Shown here one piece after another: positions 43,643 through 53,333 of a DNA stretch of 64,000 nt. The notes beneath the pieces are model-generated. The model saw nothing but the letters and a program-made list of their open reading frames with translations, made no database searches and was not told the DNA's origin. The position numbers were made by a program, and so were the translations under genes. The stretch spans positions 124,001-188,000 of the forward strand of contig NZ_SBJH01000042.1 in the NCBI RefSeq assembly GCF_004368405.1, given 5' to 3'. Each line of letters starts with the position of its first letter. Positions within the stretch are counted from its first letter, which is position 1. The stretch is from Olivibacter sp. XZL3. Lineage in GTDB: Bacteria; Bacteroidota; Bacteroidia; Sphingobacteriales; Sphingobacteriaceae.

Positions 43643-45040
43643 CTATTTCAACCCGCCAATCATATCTTCTGGGCGCACCCATTGATCAAACTGCTCATTG
43701 GTCAACAACTCAAGCTCCAAAGCAGCTTCTCTTAGGGACTTGTTCTCCTTATGCGCCTTCTTTGCAATTTTAGCTGCATTTTCATAGCCGATATGCGGAT
43801 TTAGCGCGGTCACAAGCATCAGCGAATTTTCGACATGTTTTTTTATACCCTCGTAATTAGGCTCGATGCCGATAGCGCAATGATCATTAAAGGAAACACA
43901 AGCCTCGCCGATCAACCGCGCAGATTGCAAAAAGTTCGCCGCCATCAAGGGCTTAAACACATTCAATTCGTAATGTCCGTTGGCGCCACCAACCGTTATA
44001 GCCACATCATTGCCCATTACCTGAGCCGCCACCATTGTCAAAGCCTCGCACTGCGTTGGATTCACTTTTCCAGGCATGATAGAAGAGCCAGGTTCATTTT
44101 CCGGAATAAAAATCTCGCCGATACCCGAGCGCGGCCCGGAAGCCAGCATCCGTACATCATTGGCAATTTTCATCAATGAAACAGCTAACTGCTTTAATGC
44201 ACCATGACTTTCTACGATCGCATCATGCGCCGCCAAGGCTTCAAATTTATTCTCAGCCGTACGGAACGGCAACTTGGTAAATTCTGCAATATATTTAGCG
44301 ACATTTACGTCATATCCCTTCGGCGTGTTGATCCCTGTACCTACAGCGGTACCGCCCAAAGCTAGTTCAGACAGATGGGAAAGCGTATTCTTCAAGGCCT
44401 TCAATCCATAGTTTAGCTGCGCGACATAACCCGAGAATTCTTGTCCCAGCGTTAAAGGCGTAGCATCCATTAAATGGGTACGGCCGATTTTCACCACATC
44501 TTTAAACTTGTCCGACTTTTCTTTCAGCGTATCACGTAATTTTTCAACGCCCGGAATAGTGGTTTCCACCAACATTTGGTAAGCGGCGATATGCATCGCC
44601 GTTGGATAGGTATCATTGGAAGATTGCGACTTGTTAACATCATCATTCGGATGTACAAAGGTTTTTCCTTCTCCTAATTTATTACCTTGAATAACGTGCG
44701 CACGGTTAGCAATAACTTCATTCACGTTCATATTAGATTGCGTCCCGGAACCTGTTTGCCAAATGACCAACGGGAACTCGCCATCATGTTTTCCCTCTAG
44801 TATCTCATCACACACTTGGGCAATTAGATCCCTCTTTTCGGCCGGCAATACGCCCGCATCGGTGTTTGTAAAGGCAGCAGCCTTTTTCAAATAAGCAAAA
44901 GCACGAATAATCTCTTTAGGCATTGAACCTTCTGGACCAATTTTAAAATTCTCATGGGATCTTTCAGTTTGGGCTCCCCAATACTTATCGGCAGGCACTT
45001 GCACCTCGCCCATTGTATCGCGTTCTATTCTATATGACAT
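43643..45040 (-). CDS. fumC: fumarate hydratase class II
   Basis: Fe-independent fumarase of 465 residues catalysing fumarate to L-malate in the TCA cycle. It contains the superfamily signature [15 protein letters not shown] and the active-site His region [15 protein letters not shown], plus [15 protein letters not shown]. It is full length and looks unmodified. A TAACTTTG box (45114-45121) on the minus strand, 73 nt upstream, may be its promoter. The following gene is a small lipoprotein likely carried on the same message. Confidence 0.97.
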   Translation of the reverse strand: MSYRIERDTMGEVQVPADKYWGAQTERSHENFKIGPEGSMPKEIIRAFAYLKKAAAFTNTDAGVLPAEKRDLIAQVCDEILEGKHDGEFPLVIWQTGSGTQSNMNVNEVIANRAHVIQGNKLGEGKTFVHPNDDVNKSQSSNDTYPTAMHIAAYQMLVETTIPGVEKLRDTLKEKSDKFKDVVKIGRTHLMDATPLTLGQEFSGYVAQLNYGLKALKNTLSHLSELALGGTAVGTGINTPKGYDVNVAKYIAEFTKLPFRTAENKFEALAAHDAIVESHGALKQLAVSLMKIANDVRMLASGPRSGIGEIFIPENEPGSSIMPGKVNPTQCEALTMVAAQVMGNDVAITVGGANGHYELNVFKPLMAANFLQSARLIGEACVSFNDHCAIGIEPNYEGIKKHVENSLMLVTALNPHIGYENAAKIAKKAHKENKSLREAALELELLTNEQFDQWVRPEDMIGGLK

Positions 45041-45113
45041 GTTCTACTTTTTATGTATTAATATTTTTCAATCTCGTCAACGGCAGGCTCGGCCCCGCGC
45101 TGGTTTATTCCTA

Positions 45114-45121
45114 CAAAGTTA
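45114..45121 (-). promoter_or_regulatory. candidate fumC -7 element
   Basis: TAACTTTG on the minus strand, 73 nt before the fumC ATG. The TTG at the usual distance is imperfect. Confidence 0.4.
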
Positions 45122-45260
45122 AAAAACTTATACACTTGACCACATTTGCGTATTAATTGTTTTCATTTTTCCCAGCCCTTATTACACTGAGCATACACAG
45201 CGTGTAAAAATTCCATTAAATTAGCATTTAACACAATATTTTACCAATTTCGCCATTCCT

Positions 45261-46481
45261 ATGTTAGTACATTTGACAAGAAAAACTGATTCCGTGTTGA
45301 GACGATTCTTACAACTCTCCTTCTTTTCGTTAATCGTGTTTATTGCTTGCAATTCTGCCGAAGAAAAAAGAGAGCAAAAAGCCAAAGAACAAGCAATAAC
45401 CGATAGCATCCGACTTCTGTATAACCCGAAAGACGCCCATAAGGAGATCGACGCTTTTATGCAGAAACTTCACAAAAAATCGGGCTTCAATGGTAACGTA
45501 TTGGTGGCAAAGAAAGGCAAAATTATCTACGAGAACACCCTCGGTTGGGCGGATTATTTACGAAAAGACAGCCTGAAAATCGAATCTCAATTTGAGTTAG
45601 CTTCTGTTTCCAAACCCTTAACGGCTACGGGCGTTTTACTGCTGGTACAGGAAGGAAAAATAAAGCTTGATCAGGAGGTCAAAGAATTTTTTCCCGACTT
45701 CCCTTACGACGGAATAACTATTCGCATGTTACTAACACACCGTTCAGGCCTGGTAAACTATGTCTATTTCACTGATAATTTATGGCCCGACAAGAAGAAG
45801 GGTATGACGAATACCGATGTCATGAAGATTCTTGCTGAACATAAACCCTCTCCCTATGCCAAACCGGATGCGAGGTTTCATTATAACAACTCGAACTTTA
45901 TGATATTGGCAGCGATTATAGAGAAAGTGAGCGGGCAATCGTTTACGGTATTTATGCGAGAAAAGGTCTTCAAACCAGCCGGAATGAAGAACACGCATGT
46001 CTATTCGAAAGCCGATTATGAAAAGATACCGACAGACGTTGTTGGACATGACAAAGTCTGGAGAAGATCTGTAGTACAGAATTTTCACGATGGCCCGGTA
46101 GGCGACAAGGGAATTTACAGCACCGTGGAAGACCTATTCCTCTTTGACCGCGCCATGCGTGAGGAGCGGCTGATCAACCAAGCTTGGCAGGATTCTGCTT
46201 ATACACCGCACAACGACAAATCGATAAAAGGCGTGTTCAATTATGGCTTCGGCTGGCGGACCTTTGAACAAGGAAAGGAACATGTTGTATACCACACCGG
46301 TTGGTGGCATGGATTTAAAAATTTGTATATTAGAGATCTAAAAAACGATGTTACCATTGTTTTGTTAAGTAATATGGCGAATGGAAGTCTGACGCATTTA
46401 GACGACCTGTACAAAATACTGGATATGCCGGTTATTCGACAAGGCGCCTATAATGGAAGTGGCGATTATGTTGGAGAATAG
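45261..46481 (+). CDS. serine hydrolase of the beta-lactamase/PBP family, lipoprotein
   Basis: Protein of 406 residues with the three penicillin-binding-type motifs: SxxK in ELASVSKPLTATG, YxN in HYNNSNFM, and HTG in VYHTGWWHGFKN. The N-terminus looks like a lipoprotein signal (FSLIVFIAC). Family members include carboxypeptidases, esterases and beta-lactamases class C; a specific substrate cannot be chosen. The Glu/Lys-rich linker before the catalytic domain probably spaces it from the membrane. It stands between divergent fumC and ybaB. Confidence 0.9.
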   Translation: MLVHLTRKTDSVLRRFLQLSFFSLIVFIACNSAEEKREQKAKEQAITDSIRLLYNPKDAHKEIDAFMQKLHKKSGFNGNVLVAKKGKIIYENTLGWADYLRKDSLKIESQFELASVSKPLTATGVLLLVQEGKIKLDQEVKEFFPDFPYDGITIRMLLTHRSGLVNYVYFTDNLWPDKKKGMTNTDVMKILAEHKPSPYAKPDARFHYNNSNFMILAAIIEKVSGQSFTVFMREKVFKPAGMKNTHVYSKADYEKIPTDVVGHDKVWRRSVVQNFHDGPVGDKGIYSTVEDLFLFDRAMREERLINQAWQDSAYTPHNDKSIKGVFNYGFGWRTFEQGKEHVVYHTGWWHGFKNLYIRDLKNDVTIVLLSNMANGSLTHLDDLYKILDMPVIRQGAYNGSGDYVGE

Positions 46482-46622
46482 CTAATTAACGCGTGGCGCT
46501 CTATAGGAGCGTGATGAATGATAAGCAGAAGGCGAAAGCTGGAAGCAGACAGGGCTGGCTAACTTAATAGGAGTTATAAGTACAGCCAATAGTGAAGAAC
46601 AAACAAAAATAACCAAATAGAT

Positions 46623-46928
46623 ATGTTTGATAAATTGTTCCAGGCCCAACAAAAGGCCGAAGAAATCAAAAAGCGTCTCGATACAATCAGCGTATCGGGC
46701 GAAGTAGAAGGTGGAGCTATTAAAGTAACCGCCACCGCTAATAAAGAGATTAAATCGATTAATATCGACCCAGCCTTCCACGCAGAAGCAAACATAGAGG
46801 AACTGGAAGAGCTGTTAGCCGTAGCCATAAATAAAGCCCTTCAACAGGCTGAGAACGTGAGTCAAACGGAAATGCAGGCGGCCACAAAAGATATGTTAGG
46901 AGGCTTCGGCGGTATGTTCGGTCAATAG
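46623..46928 (+). CDS. ybaB: YbaB/EbfC nucleoid-associated protein
   Basis: DNA-binding protein of 101 residues forming a tweezer-like dimer that coats DNA. It has the family pattern: an N-terminal helix with FDKLFQAQQKAEEIKKRLD, a central strand GEVEGGAIKVTATANKEI, and a C-terminal helix ending MLGGFGGMFGQ. It is usually linked to recR and dnaX in other bacteria, but not here. The gene is separated by 140 bp from the serine hydrolase. No promoter box is evident. Confidence 0.92.
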   Translation: MFDKLFQAQQKAEEIKKRLDTISVSGEVEGGAIKVTATANKEIKSINIDPAFHAEANIEELEELLAVAINKALQQAENVSQTEMQAATKDMLGGFGGMFGQ

Positions 46929-47153
46929 TTTTGGGTTATAAGCGGTAAGGTAAAAGAGGACACACCTTGCCTGCCGGTAAACTGGTGTCCTGATACCTAA
47001 AAGAAAAAGGCATAAGGTATAAGGCTTAAACTATGAGGTGATCAATAGAAGGCAATTCATCCTGATACCTGATACTTATGTCCTCATACCTAAAAACGCA
47101 ACTATTATAAGAAACAGCTTTTTACTTTTGAATTTTCACTTTTTACTTGGCAT

Positions 47154-47837
47154 ATGAAAGCAACATTTTACGGACATGCTACCATAGCATTGGAACTCGA
47201 GGGCGCAAATGTATTGTTCGATCCCTTTATTACGCCTAACGAACAAGCAAAGCACATTGACATCAATAGTCTGAAGCCCGATTACATTATACTCAGTCAT
47301 GCCCACGAAGATCACGTAGCCGATGTGGCAACCATTCAAAAAAATTCGGACGCTGCGGTCATCGCCATCGTTGAAACGGCTGCTTGGGTCGGAAGGCAAG
47401 GGGTTAGTCAAGACAAGATTCTTGCGATAAATTTTGGCGGAACCATTAAAACGTCCTTCGGATCAGCAAAAATGGTCTATGCACTGCATACAAATGCTAC
47501 ACCCGATCAGCAATATGGCGGCGTAGCCGCGGGCTATGTAATAAAAAGTGGCGACAAGAAGATCTATTTTGCGGGCGACACCGCCCTAACGCTGGAAATG
47601 AAACTTTTGGCCGACGAACAATTAGATTGGGCTTTCCTACCGATAGGCGACCATTTTACGATGGGAGTAGACGATGCCATTAAGGCTGCCGGTTTCATAA
47701 ATTGCAAAAACATTATCGGTATACACTATAATACCTTCCCTCCCATTAAAATAGACGAGGAAGAAGCCAAACAGAAATTTAGTGCGGCGGGCCTGAATCT
47801 CCACTTACTGTCGATAGGAGATTCTATTGAGCTGTAA
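47154..47837 (+). CDS. UPF0173-type metal-dependent hydrolase
   Basis: Metallo-beta-lactamase-fold hydrolase of 227 residues. The metal motif HAHEDHVAD and a second-ligand segment IYFAGDTALTLEMKLL are clear, and a C-terminal GIHYNTFPPI provides another His ligand. The family matches UPF0173, whose substrate is unknown. It begins with MKATFYGHATIALELEG, as other members do. The upstream 225 bp contains direct short repeats but no clear promoter box. Confidence 0.88.
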   Translation: MKATFYGHATIALELEGANVLFDPFITPNEQAKHIDINSLKPDYIILSHAHEDHVADVATIQKNSDAAVIAIVETAAWVGRQGVSQDKILAINFGGTIKTSFGSAKMVYALHTNATPDQQYGGVAAGYVIKSGDKKIYFAGDTALTLEMKLLADEQLDWAFLPIGDHFTMGVDDAIKAAGFINCKNIIGIHYNTFPPIKIDEEEAKQKFSAAGLNLHLLSIGDSIEL

Positions 47838-47861
47838 GAACGTTAGCTAGCTTCACTGTAG

Positions 47862-47912
47862 ACATTCTTTGTGAACAAGGGAACGGCTTCGCCCCCTTAT
47901 CGCAAAGAATGT
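47862..47912. terminator. cruciform between convergent genes
   Basis: Outer arms ACATTCTTTGTG/CGCAAAGAATGT (47862-47873 and 47901-47912, one wobble) enclose an inner stem AAGGG/CCCTT. It lies between the convergent hydrolase and MORN/TonB-like genes and could serve either strand, but no U tract follows. Confidence 0.4.
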
Positions 47913-47951
47913 GCCCACTTACCTATTCAGGAAAACCGTCTGCTCCTACGC

Positions 47952-49106
47952 CTATATTCCGTTTTCCCGCGCTATTTGCAAGTTATAAAAACGGAGTTGT
48001 CCGTTTTCTTCATCCACCGTTACATCCACGGTGATAGTGAGCACATCGTCTATATAATCAGTGCCGGCATAAGAAGGGATCCAATAAGCAATATTTTGTA
48101 GCGCGTTTGCGATAATTTTGTCGCCATCCTTTTCAGATAGACCTTCAACGATTTCTAAGTCCCGCAAGCTTCCCATTTTATTAACGCTTACCGTTATTTT
48201 AAGTTTTGAGGGCTCCGATAGCAAGCCGCGGGAATCATAAATAGCAAACGCAGACTCCAGTTTTTTCATCACGTACATGGAGAAATCCTGATTTTCGTCG
48301 ATGGTACAATTCTTACTCACCATTTCCTCCGCTTGAAGGAAATACAATGATGGCCCGATTTGTATACGGGAGGAATTCTTGTAAGGAATACTGGTAATCT
48401 CATCATATCCTCCCTTGAACAGCCCTTCCTCAAAACGCTCGTAGCCAGCATAGTCGCGTTCGTTTTTTGGATAAACCAGAAAGATATTCCAATTGCCGTC
48501 CGGCTTTCCCGATTTAATATTTCCTTGGTAGTTTTGAAAGGTATAACCATATTCATTGTATCCTTCGGCTCTGACCGAAAATTCATATTTTCCGTTCCCC
48601 TCGATAACCCGTTGCCGCCTTCTGGTATCCCAGTAGTTTTGAACAAAGGCTCCTTCTTCATTATAGAGAATCTCTAGCATGGGCAAACCATCCGGATAGT
48701 TATAACGGGAAATCCCTTCCGCCTTCCCATTTTTAAAGGTGGTTATCCACTTGACTTGTCCGTTAGCGAAATAGGCTGTAAAAATGCCCTCTTTTTTCCC
48801 TTGTGCATAATTCCCTGTCAATATTACTTTACCATCATTGTTGTAATCAGTAAAAGGGCCATCAAAGCTCTTGATCGATAAATCGTATTTACCGACCCGT
48901 TCAATCGATTTGAATTGGCAGAACTTATCCACGAGAAAATAATGCTCGTCAAAATAGAACTGCGTCGTCCCATCCGTCAACTTTTCAAAATAAATCGGCT
49001 TAACTTCTGCGCTATCGGTTTGTGCCCAGAGCTTTGAGCCGACGAACAAGCTGACGACCAAGAGCAATCCGATTCTATAAAAAGCCTGTATGTTTTCGAT
49101 TTTCAT
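47952..49106 (-). CDS. MORN-repeat protein with TonB-like C-terminal domain
   Basis: Secreted protein of 384 residues (signal peptide ending SKLWA). Residues of about 70-240 hold several MORN-type repeats (GNYAQGKKEGIFTAYFANG, TFKNGKAEGISRYNYPDG). The last about 80 residues (VSVNKMGSLRDLEIVEGLSE) look like a TonB C-terminal fold, as in energy-transducer-like proteins. No TonB proline region or clear transmembrane anchor remains after cleavage. Its role could be in envelope stress or signalling, but is unproven. Confidence 0.72.
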   Translation of the reverse strand: MKIENIQAFYRIGLLLVVSLFVGSKLWAQTDSAEVKPIYFEKLTDGTTQFYFDEHYFLVDKFCQFKSIERVGKYDLSIKSFDGPFTDYNNDGKVILTGNYAQGKKEGIFTAYFANGQVKWITTFKNGKAEGISRYNYPDGLPMLEILYNEEGAFVQNYWDTRRRQRVIEGNGKYEFSVRAEGYNEYGYTFQNYQGNIKSGKPDGNWNIFLVYPKNERDYAGYERFEEGLFKGGYDEITSIPYKNSSRIQIGPSLYFLQAEEMVSKNCTIDENQDFSMYVMKKLESAFAIYDSRGLLSEPSKLKITVSVNKMGSLRDLEIVEGLSEKDGDKIIANALQNIAYWIPSYAGTDYIDDVLTITVDVTVDEENGQLRFYNLQIARENGI

Positions 49107-49141
49107 TCGAGTGATTTATTATATACCCCCACCTATTACAA

Positions 49142-51925
49142 CTAATGTGCTTCGAGCCAATTCTGCCCTTCACCAATTTCCACTACAATGGGCACTTCTG
49201 TCTGTATAGCCCCCTTCATGCGCTCTTCTATAATTTCCTTAAACGCATGTACCTCGTCCCTTGGCACATCGAACACCAATTCGTCATGCACTTGCATGGT
49301 CATCTTGCCTTGGAGATTGGCTTTTTTGATATCCTGATGGATATGAATCATCGCAATCTTAATTAAGTCGGCCGCAGAGCCTTGAATAGGTGCATTAATT
49401 GCATTTCGTTCTGCAAACCCTCTTACAGTCGCATTGGCAGAATTGATATCCCTTAGGTAACGTCGGCGCTTCAAGAGTGTTTCTACATAGCCATGTTCTT
49501 TTGCGAACGCAATGGTATTGCTCATGTAATTCCGTATACCGGGATACTGAAGAAAATACTGCTCAATCATCTCGGCTGCCTCCCGACGGGGAATCCCTAA
49601 ACTTTGCGACAAGCCAAAGGCCGATTGACCATATATTATACCAAAATTGACGGCTTTTGCATTGCGCCGTTGACTGGCCGTCACTTCCGCCAAAGAAACA
49701 CCATACACTTTAGCTGCAGTAGCGGTATGAATGTCCAACCCTTTTGCAAAAGCATCCAGCATGTTTGCATCTTTACTGATTTCCGCGATCAACCGAAGTT
49801 CGATCTGCGAATAATCGGCCGATAAGATTACGTGCTCAGCATCACGAGCAATAAATGCCCTTCGAACTTCCCGCCCCCGCTCGGTTCTGATAGGAATGTT
49901 CTGCAAATTGGGATTGTTGGAACTCAACCTTCCCGTGGCGGCCACTGCTTGATTATAGGAAGTATGTACGCGTCCCGTTTTCGAATTGATCAATTGAGGC
50001 AGTGCATCTACATACGTGGATCGCAGTTTCTGCAATTGTCTATATTCCAATATATCCTGCACAATATCACTTTTGCTGGCCAGTGCTATAAGAACGTCTT
50101 CACCTGTTTGATATTGCCCCGTCTTCGTCTTTTTCGCTTTTGGATCCAACTGCAATTTATCAAACAACACCTCGCCAAGTTGCTTTGGCGAAGCAATGTT
50201 AAAAGGTACGCCTGCCTTTTCATAGATTCGGGCTTCCAATACTTGGACTTCATTTTGAATGGCCAACGAGAAGTCGGCAAGCGCCTTGACGTCAATGCGC
50301 ACGCCCACTTTTTCCATCTCTACCAACACGGGCACCAAAGGAAACTCGACTTCGCGCGCCAGTTTATCCGCCTCAACTTTCACCAGCATCGGTTCAAACA
50401 CCTCTTTCAACTGTAACGTAATATCAGCATCTTCCGCCGCATAATCACTTACAATTTTCGGGTCGACATCGCGCATATTTAATTGCCCTTTTCCTTTCGG
50501 TCCGATCAATGTGGTGATGGAAACCGGTGTATAACCCAAGTAGTTCTCCGCTAGCACATCCATCCCATGTCTCGTCTCCGGATCGATTAGATAATGAGCC
50601 AACATTGTATCAAAAAGCTCACCGGCTACTTTTACATCATACCAACTCAAAACCAAGATGTCGAATTTTAGGTTTTGTCCGATTTTACTTATAGCGGGAT
50701 TTTCAAAAATAGGTTTGAAGCGCTGAATCAGTGCGCTCGCTTCCTGCGGATCTGCCGGCGCTGGTACGTACCAAGCTTTTCCCTTTTCTACGGAAAAACT
50801 AAGACCCACCAATTCGCAACAGTTGGCGTCCGTTCCGGTTGTTTCTGTATCAAAACAAATAGCCGACTGTTTTCCTAATACAGTAAGCAGTTCGTTTAAT
50901 TTCGGCTCATCATCTACAAAAGTATAGCTGTGATCGGTACTGCCAATATGATTCCGAGACGGTGGCGGCTCGGTGGCTTCGGCAACAACCGTTTTCTCAC
51001 TCGAACCAAAAAGATCCATCTGGCCGCCGTTGGAGGCCTTGTTATCGGCCACACTAAAATCGTCACCAAAGACCCTTTTACCTAAGGTTCTAAACTCTAG
51101 TTCCGCAAAAAGCGGCTCCAATAAATCTTTATCGGCCTCTCTAACCGTTAGGGTTTCCGCCTCAAATGCGATTGGCACGTCCAGGATGATCGTTGCCAAT
51201 TTCTTTGAAATTAGCCCCTGTTCCGCATAGGTTTCCACATTCTCTTTCAGCTTGCCTTTTAACTGGCTCGTGTTTGCAATAATCTCTTCTATAGAACCGA
51301 ATTCCTGAATTAATTTTTTTGCGGTCTTTTCTCCAACGCCCGGTATCCCGGGTATGTTATCCACTGCATCGCCCCATAAGCCTAAGATATCGATTACCTG
51401 CTCTACTCTTTCAACTTCCCACTTTTCTAATACCTCCTTTACTCCTAACACTTCATGCCCATTCCCCATGCGAGCAGGTTTGTAGATTTTTATGCGATCG
51501 CTTACCAGTTGTGCGAAATCTTTATCCGGCGTCATGCAAAAAACTTCGAAGCCCTCCTGTTCGGCCTTCTTAGCCAAGGTGCCGATGATATCGTCTGCCT
51601 CGAAGCCGTCCATCATGATTACCGGAATATTAAAGCCTTCAATCAAGCGGAAAATATAAGGTACCGCAGCAGCTAAATCTTCAGGCATCGCTTCCCTATG
51701 CGCTTTGTAGGCTTCAAATGAAGTATGGCGTTCTGTCGGCGCTTCTGTATCAAACACCACCGCCATGTGAGATGGTCTTTCTTTCTTAAGTACCTCCAAC
51801 AGGGTGTTGGTAAAGCCCATAATAGCCGACGTATTCAGTCCGGTAGAAGTAAAACGCGGACTTTTACTTAAAGCAAAATGGGCCCGGTAAATCAGCGCCA
51901 TACCATCTAACAAAAAAAGTTTCAT
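49142..51925 (-). CDS. polA: DNA polymerase I
   Basis: Full-length enzyme of 927 residues. The N-terminal 5'-3' exonuclease (MKLFLLDGMALIYRAHFAL, GFEADDIIGTLAK, IPGVGEKTAKKLI) is followed by a 3'-5' exonuclease domain with an apparently intact first motif (ICFDTETTGTDA) and the polymerase domain (LSADYSQIELRLIAEIS, AKAVNFGIIYGQSAFGL, QVHDELVFDVP). It therefore probably retains proofreading, unlike some bacterial PolA. It repairs and processes Okazaki fragments. The gene is alone on the minus strand, with a TAACTTTG box 148 nt upstream (52073-52080). Confidence 0.97.
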   Translation of the reverse strand: MKLFLLDGMALIYRAHFALSKSPRFTSTGLNTSAIMGFTNTLLEVLKKERPSHMAVVFDTEAPTERHTSFEAYKAHREAMPEDLAAAVPYIFRLIEGFNIPVIMMDGFEADDIIGTLAKKAEQEGFEVFCMTPDKDFAQLVSDRIKIYKPARMGNGHEVLGVKEVLEKWEVERVEQVIDILGLWGDAVDNIPGIPGVGEKTAKKLIQEFGSIEEIIANTSQLKGKLKENVETYAEQGLISKKLATIILDVPIAFEAETLTVREADKDLLEPLFAELEFRTLGKRVFGDDFSVADNKASNGGQMDLFGSSEKTVVAEATEPPPSRNHIGSTDHSYTFVDDEPKLNELLTVLGKQSAICFDTETTGTDANCCELVGLSFSVEKGKAWYVPAPADPQEASALIQRFKPIFENPAISKIGQNLKFDILVLSWYDVKVAGELFDTMLAHYLIDPETRHGMDVLAENYLGYTPVSITTLIGPKGKGQLNMRDVDPKIVSDYAAEDADITLQLKEVFEPMLVKVEADKLAREVEFPLVPVLVEMEKVGVRIDVKALADFSLAIQNEVQVLEARIYEKAGVPFNIASPKQLGEVLFDKLQLDPKAKKTKTGQYQTGEDVLIALASKSDIVQDILEYRQLQKLRSTYVDALPQLINSKTGRVHTSYNQAVAATGRLSSNNPNLQNIPIRTERGREVRRAFIARDAEHVILSADYSQIELRLIAEISKDANMLDAFAKGLDIHTATAAKVYGVSLAEVTASQRRNAKAVNFGIIYGQSAFGLSQSLGIPRREAAEMIEQYFLQYPGIRNYMSNTIAFAKEHGYVETLLKRRRYLRDINSANATVRGFAERNAINAPIQGSAADLIKIAMIHIHQDIKKANLQGKMTMQVHDELVFDVPRDEVHAFKEIIEERMKGAIQTEVPIVVEIGEGQNWLEAH

Positions 51926-52191
51926 TTGAATATATTTATTCGTTATCGTTCAATTTTGGAATTAAAACAGCGGTGTTATTAACAATTGTTTTTCTCCACC
52001 TCACCCAAACTAACAGCATGAAGTTGAGGCATCGCCAAGCAATGCTTTCGAAACCGCTGCAACCACCGGATACAAAGTTAAAAGAATAGCCCGATATTGA
52101 GGTATCCTTTGCACTTCCTACATGGAAGACGCAAACTATTTAGAGCATCCCATGTTATACAGTAGTTTAACAGCTATCATATCGAGTTATT

Positions 52192-52542
52192 ATGAGTACA
52201 TCTGCATCTATGACCCCACTATCAGTAGTGATGAATAAATTGGCCGCTAAAGGTTATAGCGAAGAAATCACCATAAAAGAAGAAGGCGCTTATCTGGGTA
52301 ATCAGGACTCGCCCGTTTACCAAGCAAAAGATTTGACAATCGTCCGCAATTATCGTTTTGAAGGCGAGAGTGATCCAGCAGATATGTCCGTATTATACGC
52401 AATAGAAACCAACGATGGTAAAAAGGGCTTTCTTTTAAATGCCTACGGCACTTATTCCGACCAAGATACCGCCTATTACGATGCTTTTATTCTGGACGTG
52501 CCCATTAACGAAAAAGCAGAATTGGAAGAATTAGGGAATTAG
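52192..52542 (+). CDS. conserved hypothetical protein
   Basis: Unrecognised cytoplasmic protein of 116 residues: MSTSASMTPLSVVMNKLAAKG, then an alpha/beta body ending FILDVPINEKAELEELG. I believe small proteins of this sort in Sphingobacteriaceae are sometimes mis-labelled phosphoribosylpyrophosphate synthetase, but it contains no PRPP-binding motif. No membrane segment, signal peptide or metal site is visible. It lies between polA and the nadD cluster and is encoded on the opposite strand to both. Confidence 0.65.
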   Translation: MSTSASMTPLSVVMNKLAAKGYSEEITIKEEGAYLGNQDSPVYQAKDLTIVRNYRFEGESDPADMSVLYAIETNDGKKGFLLNAYGTYSDQDTAYYDAFILDVPINEKAELEELGN

Positions 52543-52694
52543 GGAGTAGCGTTAATAGGGAATAAGGCTTTTTAAGGCATAGAAGGTAGGATTCTTTGTT
52601 GCGGAGGTAAATTAAAGAACAAGGAGTAAGGTAAGCCTTAAGATATAGGTTGTAGTATTCTTTGCTCCAGAGTTAAACATTAACTACCAATAAC

Positions 52695-52743
52695 GGGCAA
52701 CAGGCAACAGGCAACTGACAACTAACAACTGACAACGGGCAAC
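52695..52743. repeat. seven-copy tandem heptamer (NRRCAAC)
   Basis: Seven consecutive 7-bp units, each ending CAAC (GGGCAAC, AGGCAAC twice, TGACAAC, TAACAAC, TGACAAC, GGGCAAC), end one base before the nadD stop codon. Similar looser runs occur at about 35,665-35,692 and 54,880-54,910. It may be a variable simple repeat. Confidence 0.8.
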
Positions 52744-52744
52744 G

Positions 52745-53320
52745 CTATAAGTAAACTCCTTTTTTATCAATAAAATCCAGTACTTTATCTGGCAGAAAGT
52801 ACTGTACGTTTTTGTGTTCCTTAATAGCCTTTCTAATAAAGGTCGAGGATATTTCCATTAAGGGCGTCTCCGTGAACGTTATCCGCGGATGCGCCATCCA
52901 TTCATCGGCCCCGTAATTCGGTCTGGGATACACATAAATAGAAAAATCGCGTAAGATGATCTCATAGTTCTTCCACTTCTTAAGTGTTAAAAGATTGTCC
53001 GAACCCATGATTAAAACGAAGTCTTTTGTTGGGTGCCGCTCTTTCAGGTGTATTAGCGTGTCGATGGTGTAAGAAGGTTGTGGAAGGCGGAATTCAATAT
53101 CATTGGCCTTGATGCGTTCGGCATCTTCCAATGCCAGATTTACCATCTCCAACCGGTCGTACATATTCAACAGGCTGTCTTTCTTTTTAAAGGGATTGTG
53201 CGGCGAGACCACCAACCATACCTCCGACAGATCGGTATAATTGGCCATATAATTGGCAATAATTAGATGACCGATGTGAACAGGATTAAATGAACCAAAA
53301 AAAAGTCCGATTTTTTGCAT
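52745..53320 (-). CDS. nadD: nicotinate-nucleotide adenylyltransferase
   Basis: Enzyme of 191 residues that transfers AMP from ATP to nicotinate mononucleotide in NAD synthesis. It has the nucleotidyltransferase start GLFFGSFNPVHIGHLIIANY (HxGH motif), the adenine-binding region VSPHNPFKKKD, GSDNLLTLKKW, and C-terminal ISSTFIRKAIKE (ISSTxxR). It ends a three-gene unit yicC-gmk-nadD. The stop codon adjoins a heptamer tandem repeat. Confidence 0.95.
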   Translation of the reverse strand: MQKIGLFFGSFNPVHIGHLIIANYMANYTDLSEVWLVVSPHNPFKKKDSLLNMYDRLEMVNLALEDAERIKANDIEFRLPQPSYTIDTLIHLKERHPTKDFVLIMGSDNLLTLKKWKNYEIILRDFSIYVYPRPNYGADEWMAHPRITFTETPLMEISSTFIRKAIKEHKNVQYFLPDKVLDFIDKKGVYL

Positions 53321-53333
53321 TCCTTAAGCGCCC

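Noticed and set aside
49832-50416. 194-codon plus-strand frame inside polA.
   Set aside because: Antisense shadow of a conserved DNA polymerase I; reads as scrambled sequence.
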